Assembly: GCF_006517255.1 (NCBI RefSeq)
Contig: NZ_CP041185.1
Location: 5,704,001 to 5,768,000, forward strand
Origin: Janthinobacterium tructae
GTDB taxonomy: Bacteria; Pseudomonadota; Gammaproteobacteria; Burkholderiales; Burkholderiaceae_D
Direction: 5' to 3'
Length of the DNA stretch: 64,000 nucleotides
Part shown: in pieces, positions 52,939-62,713 of the stretch
Position numbering within the stretch: position 1 is the stretch's first letter
Layout of the letters: each line of letters starts with the position of its first letter
The notes under the pieces: generated by a model
What the model saw: the letters and a program-made list of their open reading frames with translations, nothing else
Told to the model about the DNA's origin: nothing
Databases searched by the model: none
Made by a program: the position numbers and the translations under genes

Positions 52939-52967
52939 TGCAACGCCGGTGCAACGAGCGTGTTGCA
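52939..52967. promoter_or_regulatory. TGCAAC box cluster between prpR and the c-di-GMP gene
   Basis: TGCAAC (52939-52944), 5 bp, TGCAAC (52950-52955), 6 bp, GTTGCA (52962-52967). The last two form a perfect inverted repeat. It lies 37 bp upstream of prpR and ~135 bp upstream of the divergent gene. It is a candidate operator for PrpR autoregulation. Confidence 0.5.
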
Positions 52968-53102
52968 AGTGGTCTGTGGTGTTTCAGGTATTGCCAATAA
53001 GGAATATGAAGAAACCCCGGGAAACTGGTTTATGATCTAACAGCACTATGATGCCTGACGAATATATTGTTCAGGTGCATTCCGACCGCTAACAACCAAC
53101 CC

Positions 53103-56100
53103 ATGGTGTCCATGAACCGCGTACCGACCAGTCCCGATTTCATCGCCGATGCCTTGCAGCTGATCGCCTTGCCCGCCTGCGCCTGCGATGCCTGCGGCAT
53201 GGTGGTCGCGGTGAATGGCGCCTTGAGCGCCTTGCTGGGCAGGGATGTGTCGGGCCGCCTGCTGGCCGACTGTTTTACGGACGCCTACCGCGCGTCGAGT
53301 ACCAGCATGCTGCGTGGCGCGCTGGGTGCGGCCGGGCGCGAGCGGCACTGGGACAGCAGCCTGGAGGGAATCGATGCGGCCATCGCCGTGCAGGTGTGGG
53401 CCAAGCCGCTGCCGGTGGGCGATGGCTTGCCGGGCGCGACCCTGGTGTTTGCCGACATCAGCGTGCAGCAGCGCGACCAGCAAGCCTTGCGCAAGACCTT
53501 GCTGGAACAGCAGGCCATCCTGGAAAGCGCGGCCGTCGGCATCGTGTTTTCCAGGGGTGGCTTCATCGAGGAGTGTAATATTCGCGCCGCCGAGATGTTC
53601 GGCTATGCGCGCCACCAGTTGACGGGCATGCCGGGCGCGGTGCTGTACCGCTCCGCCGAGCATTGCCGCATCCTGGGGCTGGAAGCGGCGCCGTTGCTTT
53701 CCAAGGGCAAGCCGTACCGCACCGAACTGGAATTGCGGCGCCAGGATGGCACACTGTTCTGGAGCCGGCTGCACGGGCGCGCCGTCGATCCCTTGAATAC
53801 CCATGACGGTACCGTATGGATCATCGAAGATATCAGCGACCACCGGCGCGATGAAGACCAGCTGCGCCGCGCCATGCTGGAAATGCAGGCCGTGATGGAC
53901 AACGCGCCGCTGGCCATCGGCTTCCAGCGCGACAAGGGCGTGCTGCGCTACAACCGCCGCTTCGCCGAATGCTTCGGCTTTGATGGCGACAGCGGCGTGG
54001 GCCTGGCCGTCGCCGACCTGTACCCGTCGCGCGCGGCCTACGAGAACGTGGTGCGGCAAGCGTCGCCTCTGCTGCGGCGCGGCCAGCCGTTCCAGGGCGA
54101 GATGGAGATGCGCCGCCGCGACGGCTCCACGTTCTGGGCGCTGGCGTATGGCTACGTGCTGAATCCGGAGAGTCAGACCGACCGCGGCTTGCGCGACACG
54201 ATCTGGCTGTTCGACGACCGCAGCGCGCAGAAGGCGGCCGAGGAGGCCACGCGCCAGCTGATGCTGGAGCAGCAGGCCATCCTCGACAATGCGTCCGTCG
54301 GCATCCTGTTTTCGCGTTCGCGCCTGGTCTTGCGCTGCAATCCCCGCTTCGCCGAAATGTTCGGCTACGCGCAGGAGGAGATGACGGGCCTGCCCGCCGC
54401 CGAGCTGTTTCCCTCACCCGCCGCCTACGCAGCGTTTGGCATGCAAGCCAGGCCACTGCTGGGACAGGGCTTGCCGTACGAGCAGGATGAAGTGCTGTTC
54501 CGCCGCCGCGATGGCAGCCTGTTCTGGTGCCGCATCCGCGCCAAGGCCGTCGACCAGGAGCATAGCGAGCAGGGTACCATCTGGATACTCGAAGACGTCA
54601 CGGACAGCCGCCAGGCGCAGATGGAAGTGGCGGCCATCATGACGAATGCCTCGGTGAGCATCCTGTATACCAAGAACCGCCAGATCACGCGCTACAACCT
54701 GGGCTTTGCCGCGATGTTCGGCTACAGCGGCGACGAGGCGCTGGGCCTGCCCGGGCGCGCGCTGTACGTGTCGCAGCAGTCCTACGAGTTGCTCGGCGCG
54801 GCGGCCTTCCCTTTCCTGTCGGTGGCCAAGCCGTTCCAGACGGAAGTGGAAATGATGCGCCGCGACGGCACGACCTTGTGGGCGCAGCTGATCGCCTATG
54901 TGGTCAATCCGGACGATCCGGCCGCCGGCACCATCTGGATCATCGAGGACCGCACCGAAGCGAAGCGCGCCGAAGAATCCTTGCGCAATGCGCTGCTGGA
55001 AAACCAGGCCATCCTCGACAGCGCCGTGCTGGGCATCTCGGTGGTGGAGGGCGGCTACAATTTGCGCGCCAACAGCAAGATGGAAGAGCTGTTCGGCTAT
55101 GGACCCGGCGAGATCAACGGCCTGTCGGTGCAGGCCCTGTATCCGGACGTGGCCGCGTGGAAGACGGCACGCGGCGAGACGGCGCGCGATTTCGCGGCCG
55201 GCAGGGTGCACATGTCGGAATACCAGCTGGTGCGCAAGGATGGCAGCCGCTTCTGGGCGCGCCTGTCCGGCCGGCCGTTCGACCTGGCGCATGCGCATGG
55301 CCGTTCCGTGTGGCTGGTCGACGACGTGACGGCGCGCCGCGAGGCGGCCGAGGCGGTGCGCCGCGCGCGCGACGAGCTGGAACTGCGCGTGCACGAACGC
55401 ACGGCTGAACTGGCCGGCGCCAATCTGCTGCTGCAGGGCGAGATCGCCGAGCGGCGCCAGGCCGAGGCGCGCGTGCATCATATGGCTTACCACGACAACC
55501 TGACGGGCTTGCCGAACCGCGCGCTGCTGTCGGACCGGCTGGAACGGGCCATGCTGGCCGCGCAGCGCTCCGGGCGCAAGCTGGCCGTGATGTTCATCGA
55601 CCTGGACCGTTTCAAGACCATCAACGATTCGCTGGGCCACATGACGGGCGACGTGCTGCTCAAGGAAGTGGCCGCCCGGCTGTGCCGCGCGGTGCGCGCC
55701 AGCGACACGGTGGCGCGCCTGGGTGGCGATGAATTCGTCGTCCTGGTGCCGGGCATCCGCGACACCGACGAGGCGGCGCGCGTGGCCGAGAAGGTCATCG
55801 AGGCGCTGACGCCCGCCTTTCCGCTCGACGGCCACGTGCTGCACGTGACGCCGTCCATCGGCATCTGCGTGTATCCGGACGATGGCGGCGATGTCGACAC
55901 CCTGATGCGCCATGCCGATGCGGCCATGTACCACGCCAAGGGCAATGGCCGCAATAATTACCAGTTCTTCACACAGACGATGAACCAGGCAGCGGCCCTG
56001 CACTTCGACCTGGAAAGCAGCTTGCGCACGGCGCTGGCGCTGCAGCAGTTCGAACTGTTTTACCAGCCCATCATCGATATCGCCACGCGCCGCCTGCATG

Positions 56101-56768
56101 GCATGGAAGTGCTGCTGCGCTGGCGCCGTCCCGGCCATGGCCTGGTGCTGCCTGACCGCTTCATTCCCATCATGGAGGAAAACGGCTTGATCGTGCCGGT
56201 GGGCGAATGGGTCATGCGCCAGGCCTGCGAGCAAAGCATGGTCTGGCAGCGCCAGGGCTTGCAGCCCGTGCCCCTGGCGGTGAATTTGTCGCCGCGCCAG
56301 TTCATGCACAAGGGCCTGGTGGCGGCCATCGGCGACGTGGTGCGGGAAACGGGCATCGATCCGGCGCTGCTGGAATTCGAGATCACCGAGACGGCGCTGA
56401 TGCAGCACGGCGAGCATACGCTGGAGATTTTGCGGCAGATCAATGGCATGGGCCTGCGCCTGTCGATCGACGATTTCGGCACCGGCTATTCCAGTCTGGC
56501 CTACCTGAAGCGCTTCCCTGTGAAAAAGGTCAAGATCGACCGTGCCTTCATCAAGGACCTGGAACACAGCGCGGAAGACCGCGCCATCGTGGCGGCCATC
56601 ATCGCGCTGGCCGACAGCCTGCAATTGTCGACCGTGGCCGAGGGCGTGGAGACGGAAGAACAGTTCGCACTGCTGCTGGCGAACGGCTGCCGCTATGCGC
56701 AGGGTTATCTGTTTTCCGCGCCCGTACCGGCGATCAATGCGCAGGCCTTGCTGGAACGCGTGACATAA
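53103..56768 (+). CDS. Multi-PAS diguanylate cyclase/phosphodiesterase (GGDEF-EAL)
   Basis: About 1221 aa; ATG at 53103 or 53112. Six PAS-like modules are stacked before the catalytic part. Most open with the same style (LEQQAILESAAVGIVFS, LEMQAVMDNAPLAIGFQ, LEQQAILDNASVGILFS, VAAIMTNASVSILYT, LENQAILDSAVLGISVV). A coiled-coil link leads to the GGDEF domain with an intact GGDEF at 874-878. The EAL domain has EVL in place of EAL at 1002-1004, and a DDFGTGYSSL core at 1123. Catalytic metal residues otherwise look kept. No transmembrane helix is evident, so it is a cytosolic sensor with dual c-di-GMP potential. The direction of net activity cannot be predicted. Confidence 0.94.
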   Translation: MVSMNRVPTSPDFIADALQLIALPACACDACGMVVAVNGALSALLGRDVSGRLLADCFTDAYRASSTSMLRGALGAAGRERHWDSSLEGIDAAIAVQVWAKPLPVGDGLPGATLVFADISVQQRDQQALRKTLLEQQAILESAAVGIVFSRGGFIEECNIRAAEMFGYARHQLTGMPGAVLYRSAEHCRILGLEAAPLLSKGKPYRTELELRRQDGTLFWSRLHGRAVDPLNTHDGTVWIIEDISDHRRDEDQLRRAMLEMQAVMDNAPLAIGFQRDKGVLRYNRRFAECFGFDGDSGVGLAVADLYPSRAAYENVVRQASPLLRRGQPFQGEMEMRRRDGSTFWALAYGYVLNPESQTDRGLRDTIWLFDDRSAQKAAEEATRQLMLEQQAILDNASVGILFSRSRLVLRCNPRFAEMFGYAQEEMTGLPAAELFPSPAAYAAFGMQARPLLGQGLPYEQDEVLFRRRDGSLFWCRIRAKAVDQEHSEQGTIWILEDVTDSRQAQMEVAAIMTNASVSILYTKNRQITRYNLGFAAMFGYSGDEALGLPGRALYVSQQSYELLGAAAFPFLSVAKPFQTEVEMMRRDGTTLWAQLIAYVVNPDDPAAGTIWIIEDRTEAKRAEESLRNALLENQAILDSAVLGISVVEGGYNLRANSKMEELFGYGPGEINGLSVQALYPDVAAWKTARGETARDFAAGRVHMSEYQLVRKDGSRFWARLSGRPFDLAHAHGRSVWLVDDVTARREAAEAVRRARDELELRVHERTAELAGANLLLQGEIAERRQAEARVHHMAYHDNLTGLPNRALLSDRLERAMLAAQRSGRKLAVMFIDLDRFKTINDSLGHMTGDVLLKEVAARLCRAVRASDTVARLGGDEFVVLVPGIRDTDEAARVAEKVIEALTPAFPLDGHVLHVTPSIGICVYPDDGGDVDTLMRHADAAMYHAKGNGRNNYQFFTQTMNQAAALHFDLESSLRTALALQQFELFYQPIIDIATRRLHGMEVLLRWRRPGHGLVLPDRFIPIMEENGLIVPVGEWVMRQACEQSMVWQRQGLQPVPLAVNLSPRQFMHKGLVAAIGDVVRETGIDPALLEFEITETALMQHGEHTLEILRQINGMGLRLSIDDFGTGYSSLAYLKRFPVKKVKIDRAFIKDLEHSAEDRAIVAAIIALADSLQLSTVAEGVETEEQFALLLANGCRYAQGYLFSAPVPAINAQALLERVT

Positions 56769-56864
56769 GCTGCTGCGCGTCGGTATAGGTAGCCGGCGAG
56801 GCTCACCGGCTCGGCGCCCCCGCGCTGTGGCAAGGCTGCGCTTCTGTCAGGCGTTCTTGAATGA

Positions 56865-57629
56865 TTAGTCGATGGTGGCGATGACGGGCGCATGGTCGGA
56901 CGGCTGCTCCCACTTGCGGGGCACGCGGTCTATCACGCACGCCGTGCAGCGGCCAGCCAGGGCCGGCGAAAGCAGGATATGGTCGATGCGCAGGCCCTTG
57001 TTCAGGCGGAAGCCCAACTGGCGGTAGTCCCACCAGCTGAACGATTTGTCCGCCTGCTCGAACAGACGGAAGGCGTCCGTCAGGCCGATGTCGAACAGGC
57101 GCTGCAGGGCGGCGCGTTCCTTGTCCGAGACCAGCACCTGGCCGGCCCAGGCGACAGGGTCATGCACGTCGCGGTCGTCGGGGGCGATATTGTAGTCGCC
57201 CACGACGGCCAGCTGCGGGTGCTGCAGCGCTTCTTCGGCCAGCCAGTCGTGCAGGGCGGACAGCCAGCCCAGCTTGTACTCGTATTTGTCCGAGTCGATG
57301 CTCTGGCCGTTCGGCACGTAGGCGCAGACGACGCGCACGCCACCGATCGTCGCGGCCAGGATGCGCTGCTGCGCATCTTCATAGCGGGGATTGTTCTTCA
57401 CCACGTCGGTGATCGGCAGCTTCGACAGGATGGCCACGCCGTTGTAGGTTTTCTGGCCGCTGAAGACCACCTGGTAACCAGCCGCCTCGATCTCGGCGAC
57501 GGGGAACTTGTCATCCGTGAGCTTGGTCTCTTGCAAGCAGAGTATGTCGACCGGGTTGTCTGTCAGCCACTGCAGCACTTGCGGCAGGCGCACTTTGAGT
57601 GAGTTGACGTTCCAGGTGGCGAGTTTCAT
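56865..57629 (-). CDS. xthA: Exodeoxyribonuclease III
   Basis: 254 aa of the AP-endonuclease/EEP fold. [36 protein letters not shown] (metal Glu), [41 protein letters not shown] and [11 protein letters not shown] are all intact. It repairs abasic sites. It is convergent with the c-di-GMP gene and followed upstream by a large gene-poor gap. Confidence 0.95.
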   Translation of the reverse strand: MKLATWNVNSLKVRLPQVLQWLTDNPVDILCLQETKLTDDKFPVAEIEAAGYQVVFSGQKTYNGVAILSKLPITDVVKNNPRYEDAQQRILAATIGGVRVVCAYVPNGQSIDSDKYEYKLGWLSALHDWLAEEALQHPQLAVVGDYNIAPDDRDVHDPVAWAGQVLVSDKERAALQRLFDIGLTDAFRLFEQADKSFSWWDYRQLGFRLNKGLRIDHILLSPALAGRCTACVIDRVPRKWEQPSDHAPVIATID

Positions 57630-58199
57630 GGGAAAAATCCTTGCTTGAATAGGTATCGATAAGCGCGAATCTTACCGCATGCGTGTCGCCGGCGTGCTGC
57701 CCGCCGCTTGTCGCGCAAGCACCTTATTTTCCCACAGGGAAAAAGAGTGTTCATAAAGTATATATATTTAACCAATCGTGGCGCATGAATATTATGTTTT
57801 TGTGTATGATTGATCAACCCCTATGTTTGATTTGGCATAAATGGCTGGCGTGGCAGGCTGCGTCTCGCCGTTTAACGCGACAAAGGTGTAAAGTTTCTCG
57901 CTGAAACGCGATAAAAACTACTAAAATGGCACAATGTAACAACTGTGTCACACGGCTTTGTTACAGCCAACTTGAGAACCGAACAGGAAGCAGTTGTAAT
58001 TAGTTGTAATTGCTATTCCGATTACATGACCACTGTGCCGGGGCGGAGCGTCAGTTCCGTCCTTGGCGCCGCCAGACTTGTTATATAAATTGCAGTACTA
58101 TATCTATGAGACTGTTTTGCGACATCAATAGATGGTACTATTTTGAAATGTTGCAGTTTTAATAGTGAGACTTGCGCGTAGCATTTGCAAAGGAAGAAA
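57630..58199. promoter_or_regulatory. 570-bp gene-poor region with clustered TGTAA/TTACA sites
   Basis: No convincing gene. Part 1 (57630-57930) is AT-rich. Part 2 has a perfect inverted repeat TGTAACAA (57935-57942) with TTGTTACA (57958-57965) separated by 15 bp, and a perfect tandem repeat AGTTGTAATT (57992-58001, 58002-58011). A GTAAT-N10-ATTAC follows (58006-58025). These could bind a dimeric or tandem regulator. A purine-rich ribosome-binding site AGGAAG at 58190-58195 serves the next gene. Confidence 0.5.
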
Positions 58200-58571
58200 A
58201 TGCGAACTGCATTTGAAGCGTGGGCGCAGCGTGACGGCCACATTGTGCGGCGAAGAGAAGACAAACCGGATGAGTACCTGATTTTCGAGACCCAGCGCCG
58301 CTGGGTTATCTGGCAGGCAGCTCTGACGCATGGCAAGACGGCGGCCAAGCCGCGCGTGAGCGCGGCCGAAAAGGCGGCGAAAGCCCAGCGCGCGCTGGAA
58401 ATGTCCTCCGATGAGGCGATCGTGCGCAACAAGGTGCTCAATGAAGTGCTCGACGCCTTCAGCGGCGCCGATGGCGCTGCCGGCATGGAAGGCATACTGA
58501 AAGTGATCCAGGGCCTGAAGATGAAGCAGAAGGCACTGGCCGACGACAAGAGCGAAGATTCAACGGCTTGA
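58200..58571 (+). CDS. Conserved hypothetical basic protein
   Basis: 123 aa. The ATG at 58200 has AGGAAG 5 bp upstream; a TTG five codons earlier is weaker. The N-terminal 50 residues are charged and aromatic (MRTAFEAWAQRDGHIVRRREDKPDEYLIFETQRRWVIWQAAL). A long Lys/Ala/Glu-rich helical middle and an acidic tail follow. I recognise no domain. It is 10 bp upstream of a DUF1653 gene and reads as the first gene of a small unit. Confidence 0.65.
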   Translation: MRTAFEAWAQRDGHIVRRREDKPDEYLIFETQRRWVIWQAALTHGKTAAKPRVSAAEKAAKAQRALEMSSDEAIVRNKVLNEVLDAFSGADGAAGMEGILKVIQGLKMKQKALADDKSEDSTA

Positions 58572-58581
58572 GGGGACGGCG

Positions 58582-58770
58582 ATGCGTTATCGACACTACA
58601 AGGGCGGCATTTATGAACTGGTGTGCGAAGCCACGCTGGAAGCGGATCTGACGCCGATGATCGTGTATCGCGCTGCGGACGGTTCCATCTGGACCCGGCC
58701 GAAAGACGTGTTCTTTCAACTGATCGAAGTCGAAGGCGTCATGGTCCAGCGTTTCGCTCCCATTAACTGA
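58582..58770 (+). CDS. DUF1653 domain protein
   Basis: 62 aa. [62 protein letters not shown] matches the short DUF1653 beta-barrel-like fold (HYKGG.YE...A..E.....VVY). Family function is unsettled. It follows the hypothetical protein by 10 bp, so co-transcription is likely. Confidence 0.85.
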   Translation: MRYRHYKGGIYELVCEATLEADLTPMIVYRAADGSIWTRPKDVFFQLIEVEGVMVQRFAPIN

Positions 58771-58805
58771 TGGCCGCCTGCGTGCGTGCCCGGGATTATT
58801 TTCAT

Positions 58806-59276
58806 ATGCGTAAATTGCTGCCTGCCGCTTTGGTGCTGGGCTTTGCCTGCACCGCGGCGCATGCCGAAACCATCGGTTCGGTCGACACGGTGTTCAAACT
58901 GATCGGCCCTGACCACAAGATCGTCGTCGAAGCCTACGACGATCCCCGTGTCGCTGGCGTCAGCTGCTATCTGTCGCGCGCCAAGACCGGTGGCATCAAG
59001 GGCGCCGTCGGTCTGGCCGAGGACAAGGCCGACGCGGCCGTCGCCTGCCGCCAGGTGGGGCCGCTGCAATTCAAGGGCAAGCTGCCGCGCCAGGAAGAAG
59101 TGTTTACCGAGCGTGCCTCGATCTTCTTCAAGCATGTGCGCGTGGTGCGCATGGTCGACAGCAAGCGCAATGCGCTGGTCTACCTCGTGTATTCCGACCG
59201 CCTGATCGAGGGCAGCCCGAAAAACAGCGTCACCGCCGTCGCCGTGCCCGGCGACCAGCCGATTCCCGTCCGTTAA
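58806..59276 (+). CDS. creA: CreA family exported protein
   Basis: 156 aa from the ATG at 58806. Signal peptide [20 protein letters not shown]. The mature part has [46 protein letters not shown] and two cysteines that could pair, then [39 protein letters not shown]. This is the CreA family. Its role is unknown, although the gene accompanies creBC in enterobacteria; no such pair is here. It starts 35 bp after the DUF1653 stop. Confidence 0.9.
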   Translation: MRKLLPAALVLGFACTAAHAETIGSVDTVFKLIGPDHKIVVEAYDDPRVAGVSCYLSRAKTGGIKGAVGLAEDKADAAVACRQVGPLQFKGKLPRQEEVFTERASIFFKHVRVVRMVDSKRNALVYLVYSDRLIEGSPKNSVTAVAVPGDQPIPVR

Positions 59277-59287
59277 GCGAGCTACCC

Positions 59288-59821
59288 ATGCGTGTGCCGC
59301 TGTCTGCTCCCCTTGCCGCCTTTGCTGGCGGGATGCTGCTGTTCGCTCTGGGCGGCTGCGCCACCTTGACCGGCAATACCGAGCAGATGGTGCTGGTGCA
59401 AACCATCCAGGACAACCGCGAGCTCAATGGCGCCGGCTGTATCCTCAGTAATGATGTGGGCAAGTGGTTCGTCACCACGCCGGGGCGCATTACCATCCGC
59501 AAGAGCCAGGAGCCTCTGAAGGTCGATTGCCGCAAGTACGGTTCACCCGCCATCGCCACGGACGATCACATCGATCCCAAGCTCAATGCCAGCGTCTGGA
59601 GCAATGTCATCCTGACCCTGGGCGTCGGCTATTTCGTCGACCGCAACACCGGCGCCGGCTTCGACTATCCATCGATTTTGACCATCGTCATGCAGGACCC
59701 CGCGCGCCTGGCGCCGCCGCCCGCGCCGATTCCGTTGCCGCCGCCTGCGGCCGCCGTGCCGGAAACGGTGGTGCAGCCGAAGGTGGCGCCATCGCCTTTG
59801 CCCAATCCTGTCGTCTACTGA
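59288..59821 (+). CDS. Predicted lipoprotein
   Basis: 177 aa. Lipobox ALGGC at 20-24 after a hydrophobic signal, so it is lipidated. The middle (VQTIQDNRELNGAGCILSNDVGKWFVTTPGRITIRKSQEPLKVDCRKYG) resembles small outer-membrane-associated lipoproteins with a cysteine pair. The C-terminus is Pro-rich (APPPAPIPLPPPAAAVPE). It starts 11 bp after creA and is probably in the same unit. Function unknown. Confidence 0.75.
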   Translation: MRVPLSAPLAAFAGGMLLFALGGCATLTGNTEQMVLVQTIQDNRELNGAGCILSNDVGKWFVTTPGRITIRKSQEPLKVDCRKYGSPAIATDDHIDPKLNASVWSNVILTLGVGYFVDRNTGAGFDYPSILTIVMQDPARLAPPPAPIPLPPPAAAVPETVVQPKVAPSPLPNPVVY

Positions 59822-59834
59822 TTCAATGACACAT

Positions 59835-59865
59835 AAAAAAACCGCCAGGTCAGTGACCGTGGCGG
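59835..59865 (-). terminator. Rho-independent terminator of pepA (minus strand)
   Basis: On the minus strand CCGCCA-c-GGTC, loop ACT, GACC-TGGCGG, then seven T (plus-strand A run 59835-59841). It lies ~170 bp after the pepA stop, so a long palindromic element is inside the predicted pepA 3' UTR. Confidence 0.8.
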
Positions 59866-59879
59866 CTGTCTTCTTACGT

Positions 59880-60003
59880 AACGACGCCTGACAAAACCGT
59901 AGCGAGCGGGAGCTAGTGGTGGCCGAGAAGCGCAGCTGTACTTTATGTACAGCGAGCATCGCCGGCCGCCAATAGCCCCGCGCAGCAGGTTTGGCCTGGC
60001 GTT
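59880..60003. repeat. ~120-bp near-palindromic intergenic element
   Basis: Nested arms: AACGaCGCC with GGCGTT; AAACC (59894-59898) with GGTTT (59988-59992); GCGGGaGCTAgTGGtGGCCG with CGGCCgCCAaTAGCcCCGC; and the core GCTGTAC (59935-59941), loop TTTAT, GTACAGC (59947-59953). The internal loops are of near-equal length on both sides. It would fold into one long hairpin, either in RNA or DNA. No coding sequence overlaps it. Confidence 0.75.
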
Positions 60004-60006
60004 CTC

Positions 60007-61500
60007 TTAGACGCGGTTGATGAGGAACGTCGTCAGCAGGGGCACTGGACGACCGGTCGCGCCTTTTGCGCCGCCCGATTTCCATGCCGTGCCGGCGATG
60101 TCCAGATGCGCCCAGGTGTACTTCTTGGTGAAGTTTTCCAGGAACGCCGCTGCCGTCACCGAACCGCCGCCTGGCGTGCCGATGTTGGCCAGGTCGGCGA
60201 AGTTCGACTTCAGCTGCTCGTTGTAGGCTTCTTCGATCGGCATGCGCCATGCCGTGTCGCTCGACTGTTTGCCCGCTGCCAGCAGTTCATTGGCCAGCAG
60301 GTCATGCGCTGCGTCGCTGCGCGTAAACAGGCCGCTGTTGTGGTGGCCCAGGGCGACGACGCAAGCGCCCGTCAGGGTGGCGATATCGACCACGGCTGCC
60401 GGCTTGAAGCGTTCGGCGTAGGTCAGCGCGTCGCACAGCACCAGACGGCCTTCGGCGTCGGTATTGAGCACTTCGATGGTCAGTCCGTTCATCGAGGTGA
60501 CGATGTCGCCCGGCTTGGTGGCGCGGCCCGATGGCATGTTTTCGCACGCGGCGATGACGCCGATGACGTTCAGCTTCAGGTTCATTTCGCCGATGGCGCG
60601 GAAGGTGCCCAGTACCGAGGCGGCGCCGCACATGTCGTACTTCATTTCATCCATGCCAGGACCGGCCTTGATCGAAATGCCGCCCGTGTCGAAGGTTATG
60701 CCCTTGCCGACCAGGACCACTGGTGCATCCTTTGCTTTGCCGCCCATGTGTTTCAGGACGATGAATTTTGGCGGCTGTTCGCTGCCGTTGGTGACGGACA
60801 GGAAGCTGCCCATTTTCAGCGCTTCGAGCTGTTTGCGGTCCAGCACTTCGACTTCGAACTTGTAATCCTTGGCCAGCTGCTTGGCCGTGTTGGCCAGGTA
60901 GGTCGGGTTGGCGACGTTGGCAGGCAGGTCGCCCAGCTTGCGCGTCAGGTCGGAACCGTTGGCAATGGCGATGGCTTGCGCCAGCGCGCCGCGCGTGGCT
61001 GCCGTTGCCGGCGCCGCCAGGGCGATCTTGCGCACGCCTGCTGGCGCCGGATCTTTTTTGCTTTTTTGCGAGTCGCAGCGGTATTCGCTGTCGTGGGCGG
61101 CTTGCACCACGCAACGGATTGCCCAATTTATGTCGCGCTCTTTCACTTCGGTCAGCGGTAATGCGATAATGGCGTCCGCAGCGCCCAGCGAGCCGAAAGC
61201 CTTGAGGGCCGCTTGTACACCGGTAGCGAAGCTTTTTTCGCTGACAGTTTCATCGCTGCCCATGCCTACCAGCAGAACACGTTCGGCGGCGACGCCATCG
61301 ACTGCGCGCAGCAGCAAGGTGCTGCCTGGCTTGCCGCTGATGTCGCCGGACTTCAGCGCAGCCGAAATCGCACCCTTGCTGTCCAGCGATTTTGCCGCTG
61401 GCGACAGTTTTTTGTTTTCGAATACCGCAACCGCGATGCATCCGCTTTTGGCCGTGCCGAGGGTGCTCTTGGTATCGAATGCTTTTATGCTAAAGTCCAT
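60007..61500 (-). CDS. pepA: Leucyl aminopeptidase
   Basis: 497 aa from the ATG at 61500 ([19 protein letters not shown]), which has GGAG at good spacing; a start 6 codons upstream is weaker. M17 family features are [27 protein letters not shown], and [17 protein letters not shown] with two-metal ligands. [14 protein letters not shown] is seen near 400 as [14 protein letters not shown]. It cleaves N-terminal residues and in some bacteria acts as a DNA-binding regulator. It is divergent from lptFG. Confidence 0.95.
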   Translation of the reverse strand: MDFSIKAFDTKSTLGTAKSGCIAVAVFENKKLSPAAKSLDSKGAISAALKSGDISGKPGSTLLLRAVDGVAAERVLLVGMGSDETVSEKSFATGVQAALKAFGSLGAADAIIALPLTEVKERDINWAIRCVVQAAHDSEYRCDSQKSKKDPAPAGVRKIALAAPATAATRGALAQAIAIANGSDLTRKLGDLPANVANPTYLANTAKQLAKDYKFEVEVLDRKQLEALKMGSFLSVTNGSEQPPKFIVLKHMGGKAKDAPVVLVGKGITFDTGGISIKAGPGMDEMKYDMCGAASVLGTFRAIGEMNLKLNVIGVIAACENMPSGRATKPGDIVTSMNGLTIEVLNTDAEGRLVLCDALTYAERFKPAAVVDIATLTGACVVALGHHNSGLFTRSDAAHDLLANELLAAGKQSSDTAWRMPIEEAYNEQLKSNFADLANIGTPGGGSVTAAAFLENFTKKYTWAHLDIAGTAWKSGGAKGATGRPVPLLTTFLINRV

Positions 61501-61567
61501 TTGGTTCTCCGTTTTCATTTACTAGTAACGTGTTACTCAACTAACTGACCCGAATTATAAACTCCGA

Positions 61568-62713
61568 ATGATCTTTCAACGCGCCCTTCGACGTGAATTG
61601 GCTAGTGCCGCCGGGGCCACCTTCACTGTTTTATTCAGCATCCTGCTCACCTGGATGCTGATCGGTATTCTCGGCAAGGCGGCGGGCGGCAAGATTGCGT
61701 CGGCCGACGTCATGTCGCTGATGGTTTTTTCCGCCCTGATGCAGCTGCCCACCATCATCATCCTTACCGGTTTCATTTCGGTGCTGATGGTCGTCACGCG
61801 CAGCTACAAGGAGTCGGAGATGGTGGTGTGGTTCGCCTCCGGCCTGAGCCTGTCGCGCTGGATCTGGCCCGTGCTCAGCTTCGGCCTGCCGCTGGTGCTG
61901 GCCACCGGCGTCCTGAGCCTGTACGCCACGCCGTGGGCGCAAAAGAAAAGCGATGAATACGTGGCGCGCTTTGAAAAGCGCGAAGACCTGCAGAAAGTCA
62001 CGCCGGGCCAGTTCCGCGAATCGGCCGGCAGCAACCGCATCTTCTTCGTCGAGGGCGTCAGTGGCGAGAAGAATGTGGTGCAGAACGTCTTCGTCAATAC
62101 CGTCGATGAAAAAGGCAGCGCCGTCGTCGTCGTCGCCAAAGAAGGCGTGATCAATACCGACGCCAAGGGCGAACGCTTCCTGGTGCTCAAGAGCGGCCGC
62201 CGCTACCAGGGCGTGCCGACGCAGGCGGACTTCCAGACCATGGAATTCGAGCAGTACATCATGCGCATCGAGAGCAAGCAGCAGGAACTGGGCGCGGAAC
62301 TGGGCGTGCGCGCCATGAGCACCATGGCGCTCATCGCCGATCCGAATCCCTACACCATGGCTGAATTGCTGTGGCGCGTCAGTGCGCCCATGATCGGCCT
62401 GATGCTGATCCTGCTGGCCATTCCGCTGGGCTTTGTCAATCCGCGCGCCGGCAGTTCGGCCAACCTGATCGTGGCCCTGCTGATTTTCTTTACGTACAGC
62501 AATCTTATCAAGGTCGTCGAAGCGAGCGTGAAACAGGGGCGCCTGACATTCGGCCTGGCCTGGTGGCCGCTGCACCTGCTGGCGGCACTGGCCGTGGTGG
62601 CGCTGTTCGTGTGGCGCCTGAATGTGAATCACCGCTATCATCCGCTGGTCCTGCTGGCGTCCTTCAAGCGCGCGCGGCGCGCCGGCAAACCAAGTAAAGC
62701 GGTATCGAAATGA
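61568..62713 (+). CDS. lptF: LPS export ABC transporter permease LptF
   Basis: 381 aa. The YjgP/YjgQ permease layout has three N-terminal helices (residues ~10-125), a long periplasmic beta-jellyroll (~135-270), and C-terminal helices with PLGFVNPRAGSSANLIVALLIFFTYSN. It pairs with LptG and the LptB ATPase to extract LPS from the inner membrane. It overlaps lptG by 4 bp. Confidence 0.95.
   Translation: MIFQRALRRELASAAGATFTVLFSILLTWMLIGILGKAAGGKIASADVMSLMVFSALMQLPTIIILTGFISVLMVVTRSYKESEMVVWFASGLSLSRWIWPVLSFGLPLVLATGVLSLYATPWAQKKSDEYVARFEKREDLQKVTPGQFRESAGSNRIFFVEGVSGEKNVVQNVFVNTVDEKGSAVVVVAKEGVINTDAKGERFLVLKSGRRYQGVPTQADFQTMEFEQYIMRIESKQQELGAELGVRAMSTMALIADPNPYTMAELLWRVSAPMIGLMLILLAIPLGFVNPRAGSSANLIVALLIFFTYSNLIKVVEASVKQGRLTFGLAWWPLHLLAALAVVALFVWRLNVNHRYHPLVLLASFKRARRAGKPSKAVSK

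Noticed and set aside
56795..56815. AGCCGG/CCGGCT hairpin after the c-di-GMP gene as a terminator
   Set aside because: Only six base pairs and no T tract on either strand.
57683..57904. 73-codon open frame in the gap before 58.2 kb
   Set aside because: No homology pattern, no ribosome-binding site and a composition unlike the neighbours.
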